From Limnephilus marmoratus (Eukaryota > Arthropoda > Insecta > Trichoptera > Limnephilidae): DNA of 64,000 bases. Under the pieces are notes generated by a model. The model was not told the origin of the DNA. It saw nothing but the letters and a program-made list of their open reading frames with translations, and did not search any database. Where the stretch lies: positions 45,805,117 to 45,869,116 of the forward strand of contig OU862912.1 of NCBI GenBank assembly GCA_917880885.1. The letters run 5' to 3'. The translations under genes were made by a program, and so were the position numbers. Positions 22,382-32,954 of the stretch are shown piece after piece. How positions within the stretch are numbered: the first letter of the stretch is position 1; each line of letters starts with the position of its first letter.

Positions 22382-24674
22382 CTAAAACAACAGAAAACAC
22401 AAATTAACTTAACATTTCTATATTACGAGGACTTACTCCCTTTGGTACAACGCTTTAAGATAATGAACTCTTGGCTCGATCAAGTTAATCAAATATTTGA
22501 GGCGCGCAATGTCAGAATAACACAAGGGCAGGTATAAATGAGTTTGAATGAAGAAAAGAGTGTGAGTGCCAAGACCAAATTGTATGGCGGTCCATCCTCT
22601 GCCTACCCATGTAGCGAAATGGCGTTGTTAGTTAGTTAGTTAGTTTTATAACTTACGGTCTTCAAATGCCGACTGATCATGGTGAAGAGATGCAGCATCA
22701 AATTCACCCGCTCTGTCCATGCCTGGTTCTGAAATGTATATAACACAAATTGATTTAATGTGTCTTTATTTCAATTACGGAACGCCTCTGATATGACGTT
22801 TTAAAACAATAATCTCACTGTTTCCAAACACAGACACTTCCTGGCAGAACGGCACGTCCACCCACAGCTCTCTATGGTAGCCATGCTCCAGAGAGTGATC
22901 GCCCCACTGGCGTTCCCCATTCCACGATTTTCAAGCAATGTTCAATTCTGAATAGTGGGCTCTCACCAGAGCGATACTGAGAGTATCGCTCTAGAGCGAG
23001 GCACAATAAAACTATGTATTGATTAACTTAAATTAGCTTAATGTAGAGAAATGGCGTGAAGGTTAGTTAGTTAGTTTTATAACTTACGGTTTTCAAGTGC
23101 CCACTCATCATAATAGAGAGCTGCAGCAACGTCACCCGTCCCCGTTCCGTCCATGCCTGGCTCTGAAATGTACAAAACATAAATTGATTTAATATGTCTA
23201 TATTTCAATTACGGAACGCCTCTGGTATGATGTATTAAAAAAAAACTCACCGTTTCCAAACTCAGACACTTCCTGGCAGAACGGCACGTCCACCCACAGC
23301 TCTCTATGGTAGCTATGCTTCAGAGAGAGATCGCCCCTCAGTTCCCCATCCCGCGATGTCCCAGGTAACGGCTCTGGAGAAGCCGCCCGCGTTGGCACAG
23401 CGGGAGCCGTTGCTTGGGTCATTGTGATAGATGGAACGTTGCACAACCACGGTGGGGGAATAGGCGATGGCAGCGTTGAAGGTGTCCCCTGTGAAAAGGG
23501 ACACGCTACTCTCTCCGGAGATGGAATTCTGAAAACATATACATAAATCATATGAATCGTTGTCATTCACTCGTGAAACAGTAAATAAAAACAATAAGAA
23601 TTGGAGTAGCGCTGATTTTACTGCATGTGCATAATGCACAGAGCGTTGATCCATCCAACTCTCACGGTGGCAGAAAGCTCTCGGGGAAAAACAATAATAT
23701 TGTGTAATGCATCTAGAGACGATAACTTACTTTCGTTTAGCTTTTCTTGCAGGCGCGGTGGGGAGCAGGATCCGCGCCGCCTGCTTCTTAAATTTGCGGC
23801 TTTCTAGTTCCGCTTGGAAAGAAGCAGACAGGGCCCTAACGTCCTTTAGGGCCCTGGCGCGATCCTCCCGCACCATAACCAGATCAGGGTCACTGTTAAA
23901 ATAAATTAAAATATATATGATGAGCTCAACACATAGCCACAGCAAAAAAACCTTCTTAAAACACATTAAAAAATACTAACACTCCAGACCGAGCTGCCAG
24001 TGCCGCTCCACGTCCAGCTCCCACAGCCCCCCTCCCTCTGCCTCTGCCTCTGCCTCTTCCTCGTTCTCGTCCTCGTCCTCTTCCGCTCGGAATTGGTACA
24101 CTTAAACACATATTTCATGTAGATTTTATATTTTGAATCAAATCATAGATTTTTATATATCTTATCATATAAAATTTTAAAAATATATATTTATACCTGG
24201 ATTGCGAGACTTCTCGATCATTGGCTCTGTGGAAATTTAAAATAAGTAAATAAATTATTTAATTACAAAACGAAACGAAATAATCCCATATTAATTGTGT
24301 GATGGTAACTTTACATCAAATTTCATCTAATAAATTTACGATCTTTTTGACATTTCTACTGAGTTATAAAATTACAAATATCTGGAGAAAAAATGACCAC
24401 ACCTAAATAAAATTTATAATTATCTCTTGGTAATGAATCATTCTAATAGAAAAACACTATTTCAAATGCACAAGTGGAGTAATTACGAATTGAATTGCAA
24501 ATTAAAAACTTAAAAAACCTAACCCCACCAGAAATAATAGTTTTGTATCGAAAATATGATAAAAAAACTCTGATTTTTTATTCAAATGAGTTGAAAACAC
24601 ATTAATAATTGAATCACGAATACACTATTATATATTATGGCGTTAAAATGCAAAAACTCAATCACTTACGGCAT
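20583..24674 (-). CDS. Eight-exon piggyBac-derived transposase gene, 846 codons
   Basis: Exons (high to low): 24674-24670, 24226-24197, 24100-23981, 23892-23731, 23528-23251, 23162-23088, 22728-22657, 22381-20583. Each intron begins GT (mostly GTAAGT or GTGAGT) and ends AG. Running phases 2,2,2,2,1,1,1 match at every junction and the total, 2541 nt, is exactly 847 codons with stop. Residues 1-240 are low in known domains: an Arg-Gly-rich block (exon 3), a short charged helix-like block (exon 4), a Pro/Ser-rich linker (exon 5) and two related 24-25-residue exons. Residues 249-846 form a full piggyBac DDE domain (D482, D592, D696, D699) and Cys-rich finger. Typical piggyBac transposases are about 550-650 residues, so the N-terminal extension is unusual. 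Start: ATG at 24674 splits after CC onto exon 2. A domesticated gene or an intron-bearing element are both possible. Exons 1-3 are the least certain. Confidence 0.75.
22625..23345 (-). repeat. tandem duplication of piggyBac exons 5(part)-6
   Basis: 22625-22930 and 23045-23345 are similar copies about 431 bp apart, covering the end of exon 5, its intron and exon 6 (copy: exon 7). Both exon 6 and exon 7 have clean splice sites and phase 1 borders and encode EPGMD- or QPGMD-starting segments. The partial exon 5 copy (22819 to about 22928) has a usable donor, but its 5' side is cut by the snap-back repeat at 22929 and an in-frame TGA follows, so it is probably skipped. Confidence 0.8.
22929..23024 (-). 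repeat. snap-back repeat S, copy 2, inside a piggyBac intron
   Basis: Reverse complement of 19925-20030. Contains AGAGCGATACT-GAG-AGTATCGCTCT at 22968-22992, an exact 11-bp stem with a 3-base loop. It truncates the duplicated copy of exon 5. Confidence 0.75.
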
Positions 24675-24689
24675 TTTAAAATACGTGTA

Positions 24690-24983
24690 AATATATCCAA
24701 TTTCTCAAACAGTTTTGCCTCGGAGGTAAAATAAACTGTCACTTTAAACCGCGAAATATTCCTTCCAGAAACACTATAGAAGCATCGATGTTGCCAAAGA
24801 TGAAAGACAATTTTACCAGCTTTCCAACGGAATAAATATTGGCCAGGAACTGTTAATAATTAAATAATTTTTAATTGTTTACGAGTGGTACGTCATAAAC
24901 GTCGAATTATTCGACGTGGGCAATCCTAGAAGAAAACAAAACGTCGAATTATTCGACATAGTCGCTCCAGTGGTTATAATTAA
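24690..24983. promoter_or_regulatory. 5' region of piggyBac gene with twin 15-bp palindromes
   Basis: GTCGAATTATTCGAC occurs at 24901-24915 and again at 24943-24957, 42 bp apart, upstream of the first exon. A TTAA lies at 24980-24983, the target site used by piggyBac elements. The palindromes could be subterminal transposase-binding repeats of an element end or promoter elements. I found no matching inverted copy downstream of the stop codon near a TTAA. Confidence 0.4.
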
Positions 24984-25068
24984 CTTTTTTTTGACTTACG
25001 ACACTTTTCTACTGGATGTGCGATGTATTGACATTTAGGTATATACCTTTTATTTTGATGACGGTTAC

Positions 25069-25580
25069 GGGTAACGCCGCCCCGGGAACCATTTATTGGA
25101 TAACCAACACCTCTGCCATAGGTTACCCCAAATGGTTCGCTATCTTTGGTGACTTAGCAGGGGTGCCCGGATGCAATGTCCGGGTCTTGGCGACAGTTGC
25201 GCCTGTCCGCATACTGCGTGGCAGGCCGGATCGGGAGATACTGGTTGAGGAAGACCTTTTGACCTCTTCAGCAAGACTCTCAGAACACCGCCCTGCACCG
25301 CAGATGGAGGATGAATTCATATGTCCGTCACTCCTGGACACATTGACCCCTAGATTCCTACCCCCACCTCATACATTTTTCCTTCCCAGAACTTCCTCTC
25401 CTTCCTTTCCTAAGGAGACCAGACACTCAGCATCCCCAACGATGACTTAGGATCTGAAGGGGAATTATTTTGGAGCTACTGTAAAAAAAAAATCCTCCAC
25501 GCAGCACTCCCAAATTGATATAGACCCTGAGGAAAATTATTTTCCTCGGGAGTTAATATTCCTGTGTGGAGTTAATATTT
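25069..25580 (+). repeat. repeat R copy plus a second R tail
   Basis: Head GGGTAACGCCGCCCCGGGAACC, full body, and an A-run tail ending about 25490. It is followed at once by a further R tail fragment with the CCCTGAGG..CCTCGGG hairpin up to 25575. The open frame 25016-25450 simply reads through the repeat; part of its peptide recurs in other R copies. Confidence 0.75.
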
Positions 25581-25734
25581 TGATTAGAAATTTCGATCAA
25601 GTTTTCTGTGAATAGAAGCATTTTGTATTTTTTTGATTACATCAATGAGAATTATATATATATATTTTTTTTTATATTTTACAAATCTGATAAAAACTTT
25701 CATTAGGGTATTTTCTGTGGGAAACTTTCATAAG

Positions 25735-25830
25735 GGAATTGACGGCCTTCGGGCCGCATTGGTCTATGCATTCAACATTGCATTTAGAGGTCGCGGATTC
25801 GACCCCTTGCAGAGCAAAATAATATAAATT
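25735..25830 (+). repeat. tRNA-derived SINE head
   Basis: GGATTCGACCCC fits a pol III B box and the preceding GCATTGGTCTATGCATTC is A-box-like; the segment ends in A-rich DNA. A few related words (GCATTTA, GGTCGCGG) occur at 50275-50300. No complete cloverleaf. Confidence 0.4.
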
Positions 25831-26060
25831 AGATTTTTCTTTCTTTCACGAGCGCTGTAATTCCAAGTATTGTAATGCTGATTGTTAAGTTCGACGAACT
25901 TTACAATAATGTTAGCTCTTATTAGATTTGTAAAGAGAACTGATAAATAAATAATATTTATTATCACTCCACAAGTATTTCAAAGTAAGTACATGGGTAG
26001 TTACCGTAGCGCGAACAATATTATCAAGTTTTACCGTGATGGGACTCATTGTCAGAATAT

Positions 26061-27000
26061 ATATATATTAATACACAGTTTGGAGACGCCTCACTTTTTT
26101 TGCCGCGCTAAAAACGACCACTCTGCCCTTTACGTTTCAACCACCTTAAGGGTCACTTTCGCTCGAAACGGATTCAGACAGGGTCGTGTCCCGATTGAGG
26201 ACCAGATTTCATACAAAAAAGATGATGCAGGATTAACAGCGCACCCGACGGCGAAAACTACAATTAGATCTCTCACCGACGAAGAAATTCGGCCTCAGTT
26301 ATATTTTCTGCCGACAGGTTCACCCGTTAAAAAATGTCGAATATTTCAGTGCGTCAGAAAAGTTCACCTCCCATACAAAACTGTATTTGCTAGGGATTTA
26401 TTAATTTTACGGCTTTATTCAAAATAACGTAGAAAAATGGACATTTTAAAGGCTCTTTGCGGGAACGCAGATTACAGCGTAAAAAAATATTTTGACCGAG
26501 ATGTTTTTCAATAAATTGTAAAAATACAAGTTTTGGAAACTTTTAAAGTTGCGACATGTACCGCATTCCATTCAAAATATTACACTATATTCCATTAAAG
26601 ATTGAAATTTTTCTGACATTTGCCGAAATCGATCTATCATCGACAATGCATAATTTTCCAGCCAGTTAATATGAACTCGAGGTAGGTACCTACTGGCGTT
26701 TAAAATATGAAGGATTTACACGTAGAAAATAAACAGTAGTTAATGCAGCATTCATATTATCCGAGGTTTTGAGAAACCAAATCAGGTACTTACGTAGGTA
26801 CTTAATTCCATTGAAAATCAAATAAGTAGGTAATGCAGCATTGATATTACATTTATAACACGGTAGGTACCTACCGTTCTATCGAATTATTGCAAATTCG
26901 CCAAGTATTTATTGAGAAAACACGTAGGTACCTACACAAATATTATTTTTCTCGGTATGTACTAGGTAGGTACCGGCTTATGTGAGGATATTCTTTCCTT
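26061..27000 (+). repeat. unclassified repeat T, copy 1
   Basis: 26061-26570 is about 97% identical to 28662-29180; beyond that the two drift apart but keep order, e.g. AATGCAGCATTCATATTA near 26735. The 3' part is studded with TAGGTACCTA-type palindromes. An open frame (25993-26427) covers the conserved half, but the differences between copies are mostly non-synonymous, which argues against a maintained protein. Confidence 0.7.
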
Positions 27001-27631
27001 TAAATTTTAAATCGAAAATTCATGATATGAAATGAAAAAATCACCCTAGATGGTCACTTTTTGAAATATGTGGGTACACGGAGGTTGCTTCTTGACAACC
27101 ACTGTTGGTAGGAACGTTATTTTTAAATTAGTCAAGTTTATTTTCACGCAATGGGCGAGTTTTATTTATTCAAAACATCAAAACTTATTATATTTATTAT
27201 TATTTATTTATACTCATTATTTCAAAACAGAAATAATTACGGAACTTCAATAGAATTTGAACAGAACTTTCACAGAACCCAGCCTAAATATATTTCATAT
27301 GTTTTTTTACATACGTGCAGGTAACCTGCACATAACAACTCTGTATCATCTGATGATATTGCTTATGTATTTTTTTGTAAATGTATAAAATAATTACAGA
27401 ACTTGAATAGAATTTGAACAGAACTTTCACAGAACGTTTAAATTAACTTGAAAAATTGGAGATTTTTAAATATTGTTTTGAACAACCCAGCCTAAATAAA
27501 TTTAATATTTTTTTTACGTACGTGCAGGTACCTCTAAACATTAGTACCATATATTTTTTATCAAAAATGATAAATTTATATAGCGCTTTTTTGTATATTT
27601 CATTTTTATGATAATCATTCAATGTGGGATT

Positions 27632-27663
27632 GGTACCGCCGCCCCGGGAACAATTCATTGGTT
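27632..27663 (+). repeat. repeat R head fragment
   Basis: GGTACCGCCGCCCCGGGAAC followed by AATTCATTGG, cut off at the start of the Helitron at 27664. Confidence 0.6.
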
Positions 27664-28661
27664 TCTATATAAAATAATGAGCTCTGACATCACGAAATTA
27701 TGCATTGCTAAACTGTTCATCCGATTGCGAGGAAACTTTGGGGACACTGTGTGCGCATCCCTTCGATTCTTTCTGTATAAAATGGTGAGCTCTGGATCTG
27801 GCTTCTCTGACTTTGGGGATTTGATTTTTTTTTACATGAATACCGCACAAGAGTCCCAACTGCTCCCGTCTGGAGCCAGTGGGACTATGGCGTCCCCAAT
27901 TGGGGTATGTTGTGAGGCTGAAGGCAGTGGGGAGGGGAAGGAGATAGGAAAGAGGAAGGTGGAGAAGTACCTGGCTATTCAGATCTGGTTACCAAACACG
28001 GCAAAAGCCATTTCAAGTAACGTTTCAATTCTGAATGGTGGTCTTACACCAGGGCGATACTGAGAGTACCTTCCACTATGATGTGCGCATTCCCTCGATA
28101 ATTTTTTTTAATATAAAATAGTGAGCTCTGGAGTCATGAAATTATGCATTGCTAAACCGTTCATCCGATTGCGATGAAACATTGGGGATTTGATGTGTGC
28201 ATGCCCGCAATGGTTTTTGTATGCAATAGTGAGCTCTGACGTAATGAAATTACGCATTGCTAAACCGTTCATCCGATTGCGATAAAACTTTGGGGATTTG
28301 ATGTATGCATGCCCGCAATGGTTTTTGTATACAATAGTGAGCTCTGGCATCAAGAAATTATGCATTGCTAAACCTTTCATCCGATTGCGATGAAACTTTT
28401 GGGATTTGATGTGCGCATCCAGTCGATTCATTCTATAAAAAATAATGAGCTCTGGCATCATGAAATTATGCATTGCTAAACCGTTCGTCGACTACCTGTT
28501 CCCTTTGTAGGCGCTCACTCCTCGCTTCATCCGCATTCCGACATCGTTTTTTCTTCATATATTTAATTTAACACACACTCCTCCTCGCTTCATCCACGTT
28601 CACACGTCTAATCGCATAGTGTTTTAACCCGTTAGTTGCATCTGCAACGGGCAAAAGCTAG
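27664..28661 (+). mobile_element. Helitron-like element, about 1 kb, with 98-108-bp internal tandem repeats
   Basis: Begins TCTATATAAAATAATGAGC and ends in the hairpin CCCGTTAGTTGCATCTGCAACGGG-type stem followed by CAAAAGCTAG before a T, the Helitron 3' signature. Inside, GTGAGCTCTGG..ATGAAATTATGCATTGC units recur at 28131, 28229, 28337 and 28445. It also holds a variant R tail (27823-27935) and a partial snap-back repeat S (28015-28075). The repetitive minus frame at 28108-28473 is a by-product of the 108-bp period. Confidence 0.65.
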
Positions 28662-30450
28662 TATATATTAATACACAGTTTGGAGACGCCTCACTTTTTC
28701 TGCCGCGCTAAAAACGACCACTCTGCCCTTGACGTTTCAACTACCTTAAGGGTCACTTTCGCTCGAAGCGGATTCAGACAGGGTCGTGTCCCGATTGAGG
28801 ACCAGATTTCATACAAAAAAGTTGATGCAGGATTAACAGCGCACCCAACGGCGAAAACTACAATTAGATCTCTCACCGACGAAGAAATTCGGCCTCAGTT
28901 ATATTTTCTGCCGACAGGTTCACCCGTTAAAAAATGTCGAATATTTCAGTGCGTCAGAAAAGTTCACCTCCCATACAAAACTGTATTTGCTAGCGATTTA
29001 TTAATTTTACGGCTTTATTGAAAATAACGTAGAAAAATGGACATTTTAAAGGCCCTTTGCGGGAACGCAGATTACAGCGTAAAAAAATATTTTGACCGAG
29101 ATGTTTTTCAATAAATTGTAAAAATACAAGTTTTAGAAACTTTTAAAGTTGCGACATGTACCGCATTCCATTCAAAATGTTACACAATTTTGCATTAAAA
29201 TTCAACATTATTTTGACATTTAAGACATATTCACTTTCATCGACAATGTATAATTATGCGGCCAGTACAAATCGGTGGTTGAGTAGGTACTTAAATTCCT
29301 TTCAAATCACAAAAAATAACAATTAACAACGTGCTCGATAATCGAGGTAGGTACTGCAGATACTAAATACCTACGTACAAATTGCTAGGGAAATTATTCT
29401 CAGTACCTAATAATACGGCTCTGAAAGAATTTGACATTTGAAAAGTGCATTACGCCAACGAAGATATCATCAAAAACACACATCCTAATGGAAATGTTTT
29501 TGGATAATTTCAAGGACTGGAGATCATAAAACTTTATTATCACATAATTACGGTTGCGATCCATTTAAAATATGTCACAGTTTTGTATTAAACTTTTGAC
29601 ATTTTGACAAAAATCAAAGTGAAAATCGTTCCTTCGAGGATGAAAAATTCTGTTGCCAGGTAATGCCAAAGTAGGTAGGTAGGTACTAAATACGTTGAAA
29701 ATGTCGTGGATTTACATGTTTGAAATATTCGGGCAATGCTGCATTCATATAAATCAGAAGTTTTATGATATTGATTTCAAATCAGATGGGTAGGTACCTA
29801 CTTAATTCCTTCGAATATCAAATAAATTGCTAATTTTTTTAATGCTGCATCCACATTTTAAGTCAATAGCTTTAGTTTGGTGAATTTCTAAAAATTGAAT
29901 TACAAATGGGCCAGAAGTACCTACTCAGGTGGGAACGTTATCGATCAAATATTGAGAAAATAATAAAATGAGTTAATTTAAATAACGATGGTAATTTTTT
30001 TTGCCAAATGATGTAGGTGCCTACTTGAACGTAGTACGTCGATATAATTATTTTTTCCTTAGGAAAAACAAAGAATGTTGCCATTTTTGCGTACTATTTA
30101 TTGCGCTAATTTGTTAAGAAATTAAATAAACTCGATAAAATTATTTTTTCCCAACATTACTTTAATTTCTACAGCGCCATTTCTGCAAAACATCACACCA
30201 AGATCGCAGTGCTCTATACAAGGAGCACAGAAGTACGAGTAGTTACAATATCAAAATGATTTGAATTAAATTAAATATTTATTGAAAAAAAAAAATTGTG
30301 AAAAGACGTAGGTACCTAAAATAATTATCTTTTCTGTGATTTTGATTTTGCTGAGGTAATAATATATTGTTAATAATTAAGAATGGTCCAATTTTTTTGA
30401 CAAATGGTGTAGATACCTACTTGAGTAATGCGCTGGAACTACATTTGTTC
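28662..30450 (+). repeat. unclassified repeat T, copy 2
   Basis: Starts precisely after the Helitron CTAG, with TATATATTAATACACAGTTT as in copy 1. Homology to copy 1 is high to about 29180 and weaker after. At least nine TAGGTAC/GTACCTA words lie at 29285-30420. No recognisable protein domain. Confidence 0.65.
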
Positions 30451-30489
30451 TGTAATTGTTATGTACATTTTTAATTAAATTTTGATGTG

Positions 30490-30745
30490 AATACCTACCG
30501 CACAAGAGTCCCAACCACTGGAGCCAATGAGACTATCATCTTTGAGGATGCTGTGCGGAGGGTTTTTTAAGGGAAATTAAGGAGAAGAAGATATGTGAAG
30601 GAAAAGGGTATGAGGGGTGGGTAGGAATCTGGAGGTCAGTGTGGCCAGGAGTGACGGACGTATGAATCTATTCCTCACACTGCGGTGCAAGGCGAAGGGT
30701 TGGGAGAATCTGGCTGGAGAGGTCAAAAGCCTTCCAATAATTATG
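30490..30745 (-). repeat. repeat R, variant tail, truncated
   Basis: TACCGCACAAGAGTCCCAAC replaces the usual ACACAGGAGGC tail; the same variant is inside the Helitron at 27823. The body then follows the R consensus to GAGGTCAAAAGCC. Confidence 0.65.
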
Positions 30746-30830
30746 GTAACAAGGGAAAGGATAAGAGGGAGATATAAGTTAGTGACGTATTTTATATTGT
30801 TAATGGACTTTTTGTCCGTAAATAAATAAA

Positions 30831-31246
30831 TTATATACAGCGGGTACCCGGCATGCGTTGCAAGGCCACTTTAACCTCGGGGTCCATTAAACTGTAATGG
30901 TTCCATCCCAAATCTCGGAAAACAACATTATAATGCAAGCTCCTGTACTATATAACATTATATACAACGGGTACCTGGCATGTGTTGCAAGGTCACTGTA
31001 ACCTCGGGGTCAACTTAGCTGTAATGGTTCCATTCCAATTCCTGGGAAATTACATTTTCATGCAAGCGCTGCACTACATAACATTATATACAACGGGTAC
31101 CCGGCATGCGTTGCAAGGTGACGGTAGCCTCAGGTTTCTTCATATATTTAATTAAACACACACTCCTCCTCGCTTCATCCACGTTCACACGTCAAATCGC
31201 ATAGTGTTTTAACCCGTTAGTTGCCGCTGCAACGGGCAAAACCTAG
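30831..31246 (+). mobile_element. Helitron-like 3' part with 127-bp tandem repeats
   Basis: Three units starting at 30831, 30959 and 31086 (TATACA..GGGTACC..GGCATG..GTTGCAAGG). The end CCCGTTAGTTGCCGCTGCAACGGG-type hairpin then CAAAACCTAG before T is near-identical to 28640-28661. The 5' TC terminus was not identified. Confidence 0.55.
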
Positions 31247-31430
31247 TTCTTATAAATTACTCACTTTAGATTGAATTATTGAGTCATTTTATATTGTTTA
31301 ATATGAAGACACTGAAGTGTTTCTTAAAAGTGTTTACAATAAATAATAATCACAGATAGTAATAAAAATAAATAAATATATTGATCACCGCCGTAACGGA
31401 AATCGGCAATAAGTGCAAGTTGTTAATAAT

Positions 31431-31485
31431 AATATTTGTATAGCGCCGTTTTTGTGAAAAATCATCTCAAGGGCACTATACAAAT
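31431..31485 (+). repeat. short hairpin repeat
   Basis: TATAGCGCCGTTTTTGTGAA then CAAGGGCACTATA folds back on itself. Related pieces are at 30160-30230 and, reversed, at 46743-46795. Confidence 0.5.
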
Positions 31486-31535
31486 TTATAATATAATTCT
31501 TCAATGATCTATCTTACTTCTAACTACAGACTCTA

Positions 31536-32143
31536 ACAGTCTTACTCATCATCGCAAAATAAGATACAACCTCGGAGCAAGACCGGGTTAGGTGAAATTG
31601 TTACTCAACATGGTGGGTTAATCGCGCGCATGCGCGTGTTTTTACCGAGTCGCTGTACGGGAGATGTAGTAGCTGTCAGAATTTAAACCACCCGATCACC
31701 AGGGTTAACTCAGTACCCCGTGCGTTGTAACTGACGAAATGGCGAACTTTTATGAGAATCTTGACGTTTTGAACGGAGCTTTGGCAAATATTGACCGTAT
31801 TCGCGGCATTCGTGCACCACGGCCACGGAAAAGGTTTAAAAAAGGTACGATCCATTTGCGGCACTCACGGAAGGAGATTTTAAGTCTAAATATAGATTTA
31901 CCAAAGTCAACGTTGTGTTGACGTATGAATAAACGTGAAGTTGGCAACACGCCGCGAAATGCTAAATTGGCCGCGTTTTTGAGCTTTGGAGCAGTGTTGC
32001 TACCGTAAAAAAATCATAACAGCTGTCGAGAAACATTATGATGATGAGTAAAGATTTTTACCCTGAGCAGTGTAGGCTTACTCCACTATGTAGCTACCGC
32101 GACGCTACAGAGCCGTGGTACGGTTTTATGATGAGTAAGGCTG
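31536..32143 (+). mobile_element. PIF/Harbinger-related fragment
   Basis: CAGTCTTACTCATCATCGC at the left is mirrored by ATGATGAGTAAGGCTG at 32128-32143. Between them lies a frame resembling the HARBI1 N-terminus (31739-31925). TSDs are not convincing, so the outer limits are tentative. Confidence 0.5.
31739..31925 (+). pseudogene. HARBI1-like transposase N-terminal relic, frameshifted
   Basis: An ATG at 31739 opens MANFYENLDVLNGALANIDR and continues through RAPRPRKRF. At an A run near 31837 the reading switches frame: the other frame reads YDPFAALTEGDFKSKYRFTK, the hallmark start of PIF/Harbinger nuclease proteins, where PF..L...F...YR.(S/T)K precedes the catalytic domain. Everything after about 63 codons, including the DDE residues, is lost. 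A small element protein remnant, not a host gene. Confidence 0.65.
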
Positions 32144-32468
32144 ACTGTGTATATAAGAGTTTGTCTACTCTTTTAACATCTTATGTCTAACAAATCCACT
32201 GGTTCGTCGGTCACTAATACAAAACTATACATATGTACAATGCATTTGACCATTTAATTTTAACTTTTGAAAGTGATGCTTCGTCAAAATGTACATTAAT
32301 TGTTTTATTGAAGTGCAAACTTCTTTAGCACCGTTGTGATAATTCTCGACACTAAAAAGAGACTTACACATCTATAGCATTTAGCCTGCGAGAGAATGAG
32401 TTACGCTACGGACACACTTGCTCATTTGAAGCCAAACGAGCTTGCTCACAAATCAACAACCGTTTGAT

Positions 32469-32954
32469 TTATGAGCATGCTCATTGGATTATCGGGTGGA
32501 AGGGGAAGCCTCTAAGCATGTGTGAACAGGCTAGCTTATGAGCATTCTCATTGGATTATCGGGTGGAAGGGGAAGCCTCTAAGCATGTGTGAACAGGCTA
32601 GCTTATGAGCATGCTCATTGGATTATCGGGTGGAAGGGGAAGCCTCTAAGCATGTGTGAACAGGCTAGCTTATGAGCATGCTCATTGGATTATCGGGTGG
32701 AAGGGGAAGCCTCCGAGCATGTGTGAACAGGCTAGCTTATGAGCATGCTCATTGGATTATCGGGTGGAAGGGGAAGCCTCTAAGCATGTGTGAACAGGCT
32801 AGCTTATGAGCATGCTCATTGGATTATCGGGTGGAAGGGGAAGCCTCTAAGCATGTGTGAACAGGCTAGCTTATGAGCATGCTCATTGGATTATCGGGTG
32901 GAAGGGGAAGCCTCCGAGCATGTGTGAACAGGCTAGCTTATGAGCATGCTCATT
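32469..32954 (+). repeat. 67-bp satellite, seven units plus a partial
   Basis: Units start at 32469, 32536, 32603, 32670, 32737, 32804 and 32871, with a partial from 32938. Units differ by only one or two bases (CTCTAAGC or CTCCGAGC). Each carries the palindrome GAGCATGCTC and GGATTATCGGGTGGAAGGGG. The flanks (32410-32470, 33340-33475) hold diverged GAGC..GCTC words. Confidence 0.9.

Noticed and set aside
22819..22928. Additional coding exon of the piggyBac gene (copy of exon 5)
   Set aside because: The donor is intact but its 5' side is replaced by a repeat, an in-frame TGA follows, and no acceptor fits; skipping it keeps the frame.
25993..26427. 144-codon frame, and its counterpart at 28680-29021, as a conserved protein
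   Set aside because: The two copies differ by several amino-acid changes and one stop with few silent changes, as expected of neutral repeat DNA.
28108..28473. 121-codon repetitive minus frame
   Set aside because: Produced by the 108-bp internal tandem repeat of a Helitron.
32469..32954. CRISPR-like direct repeats
   Set aside because: Units are contiguous 67-bp satellite copies with no variable spacers, in eukaryotic DNA; the same holds for 47420-48118.
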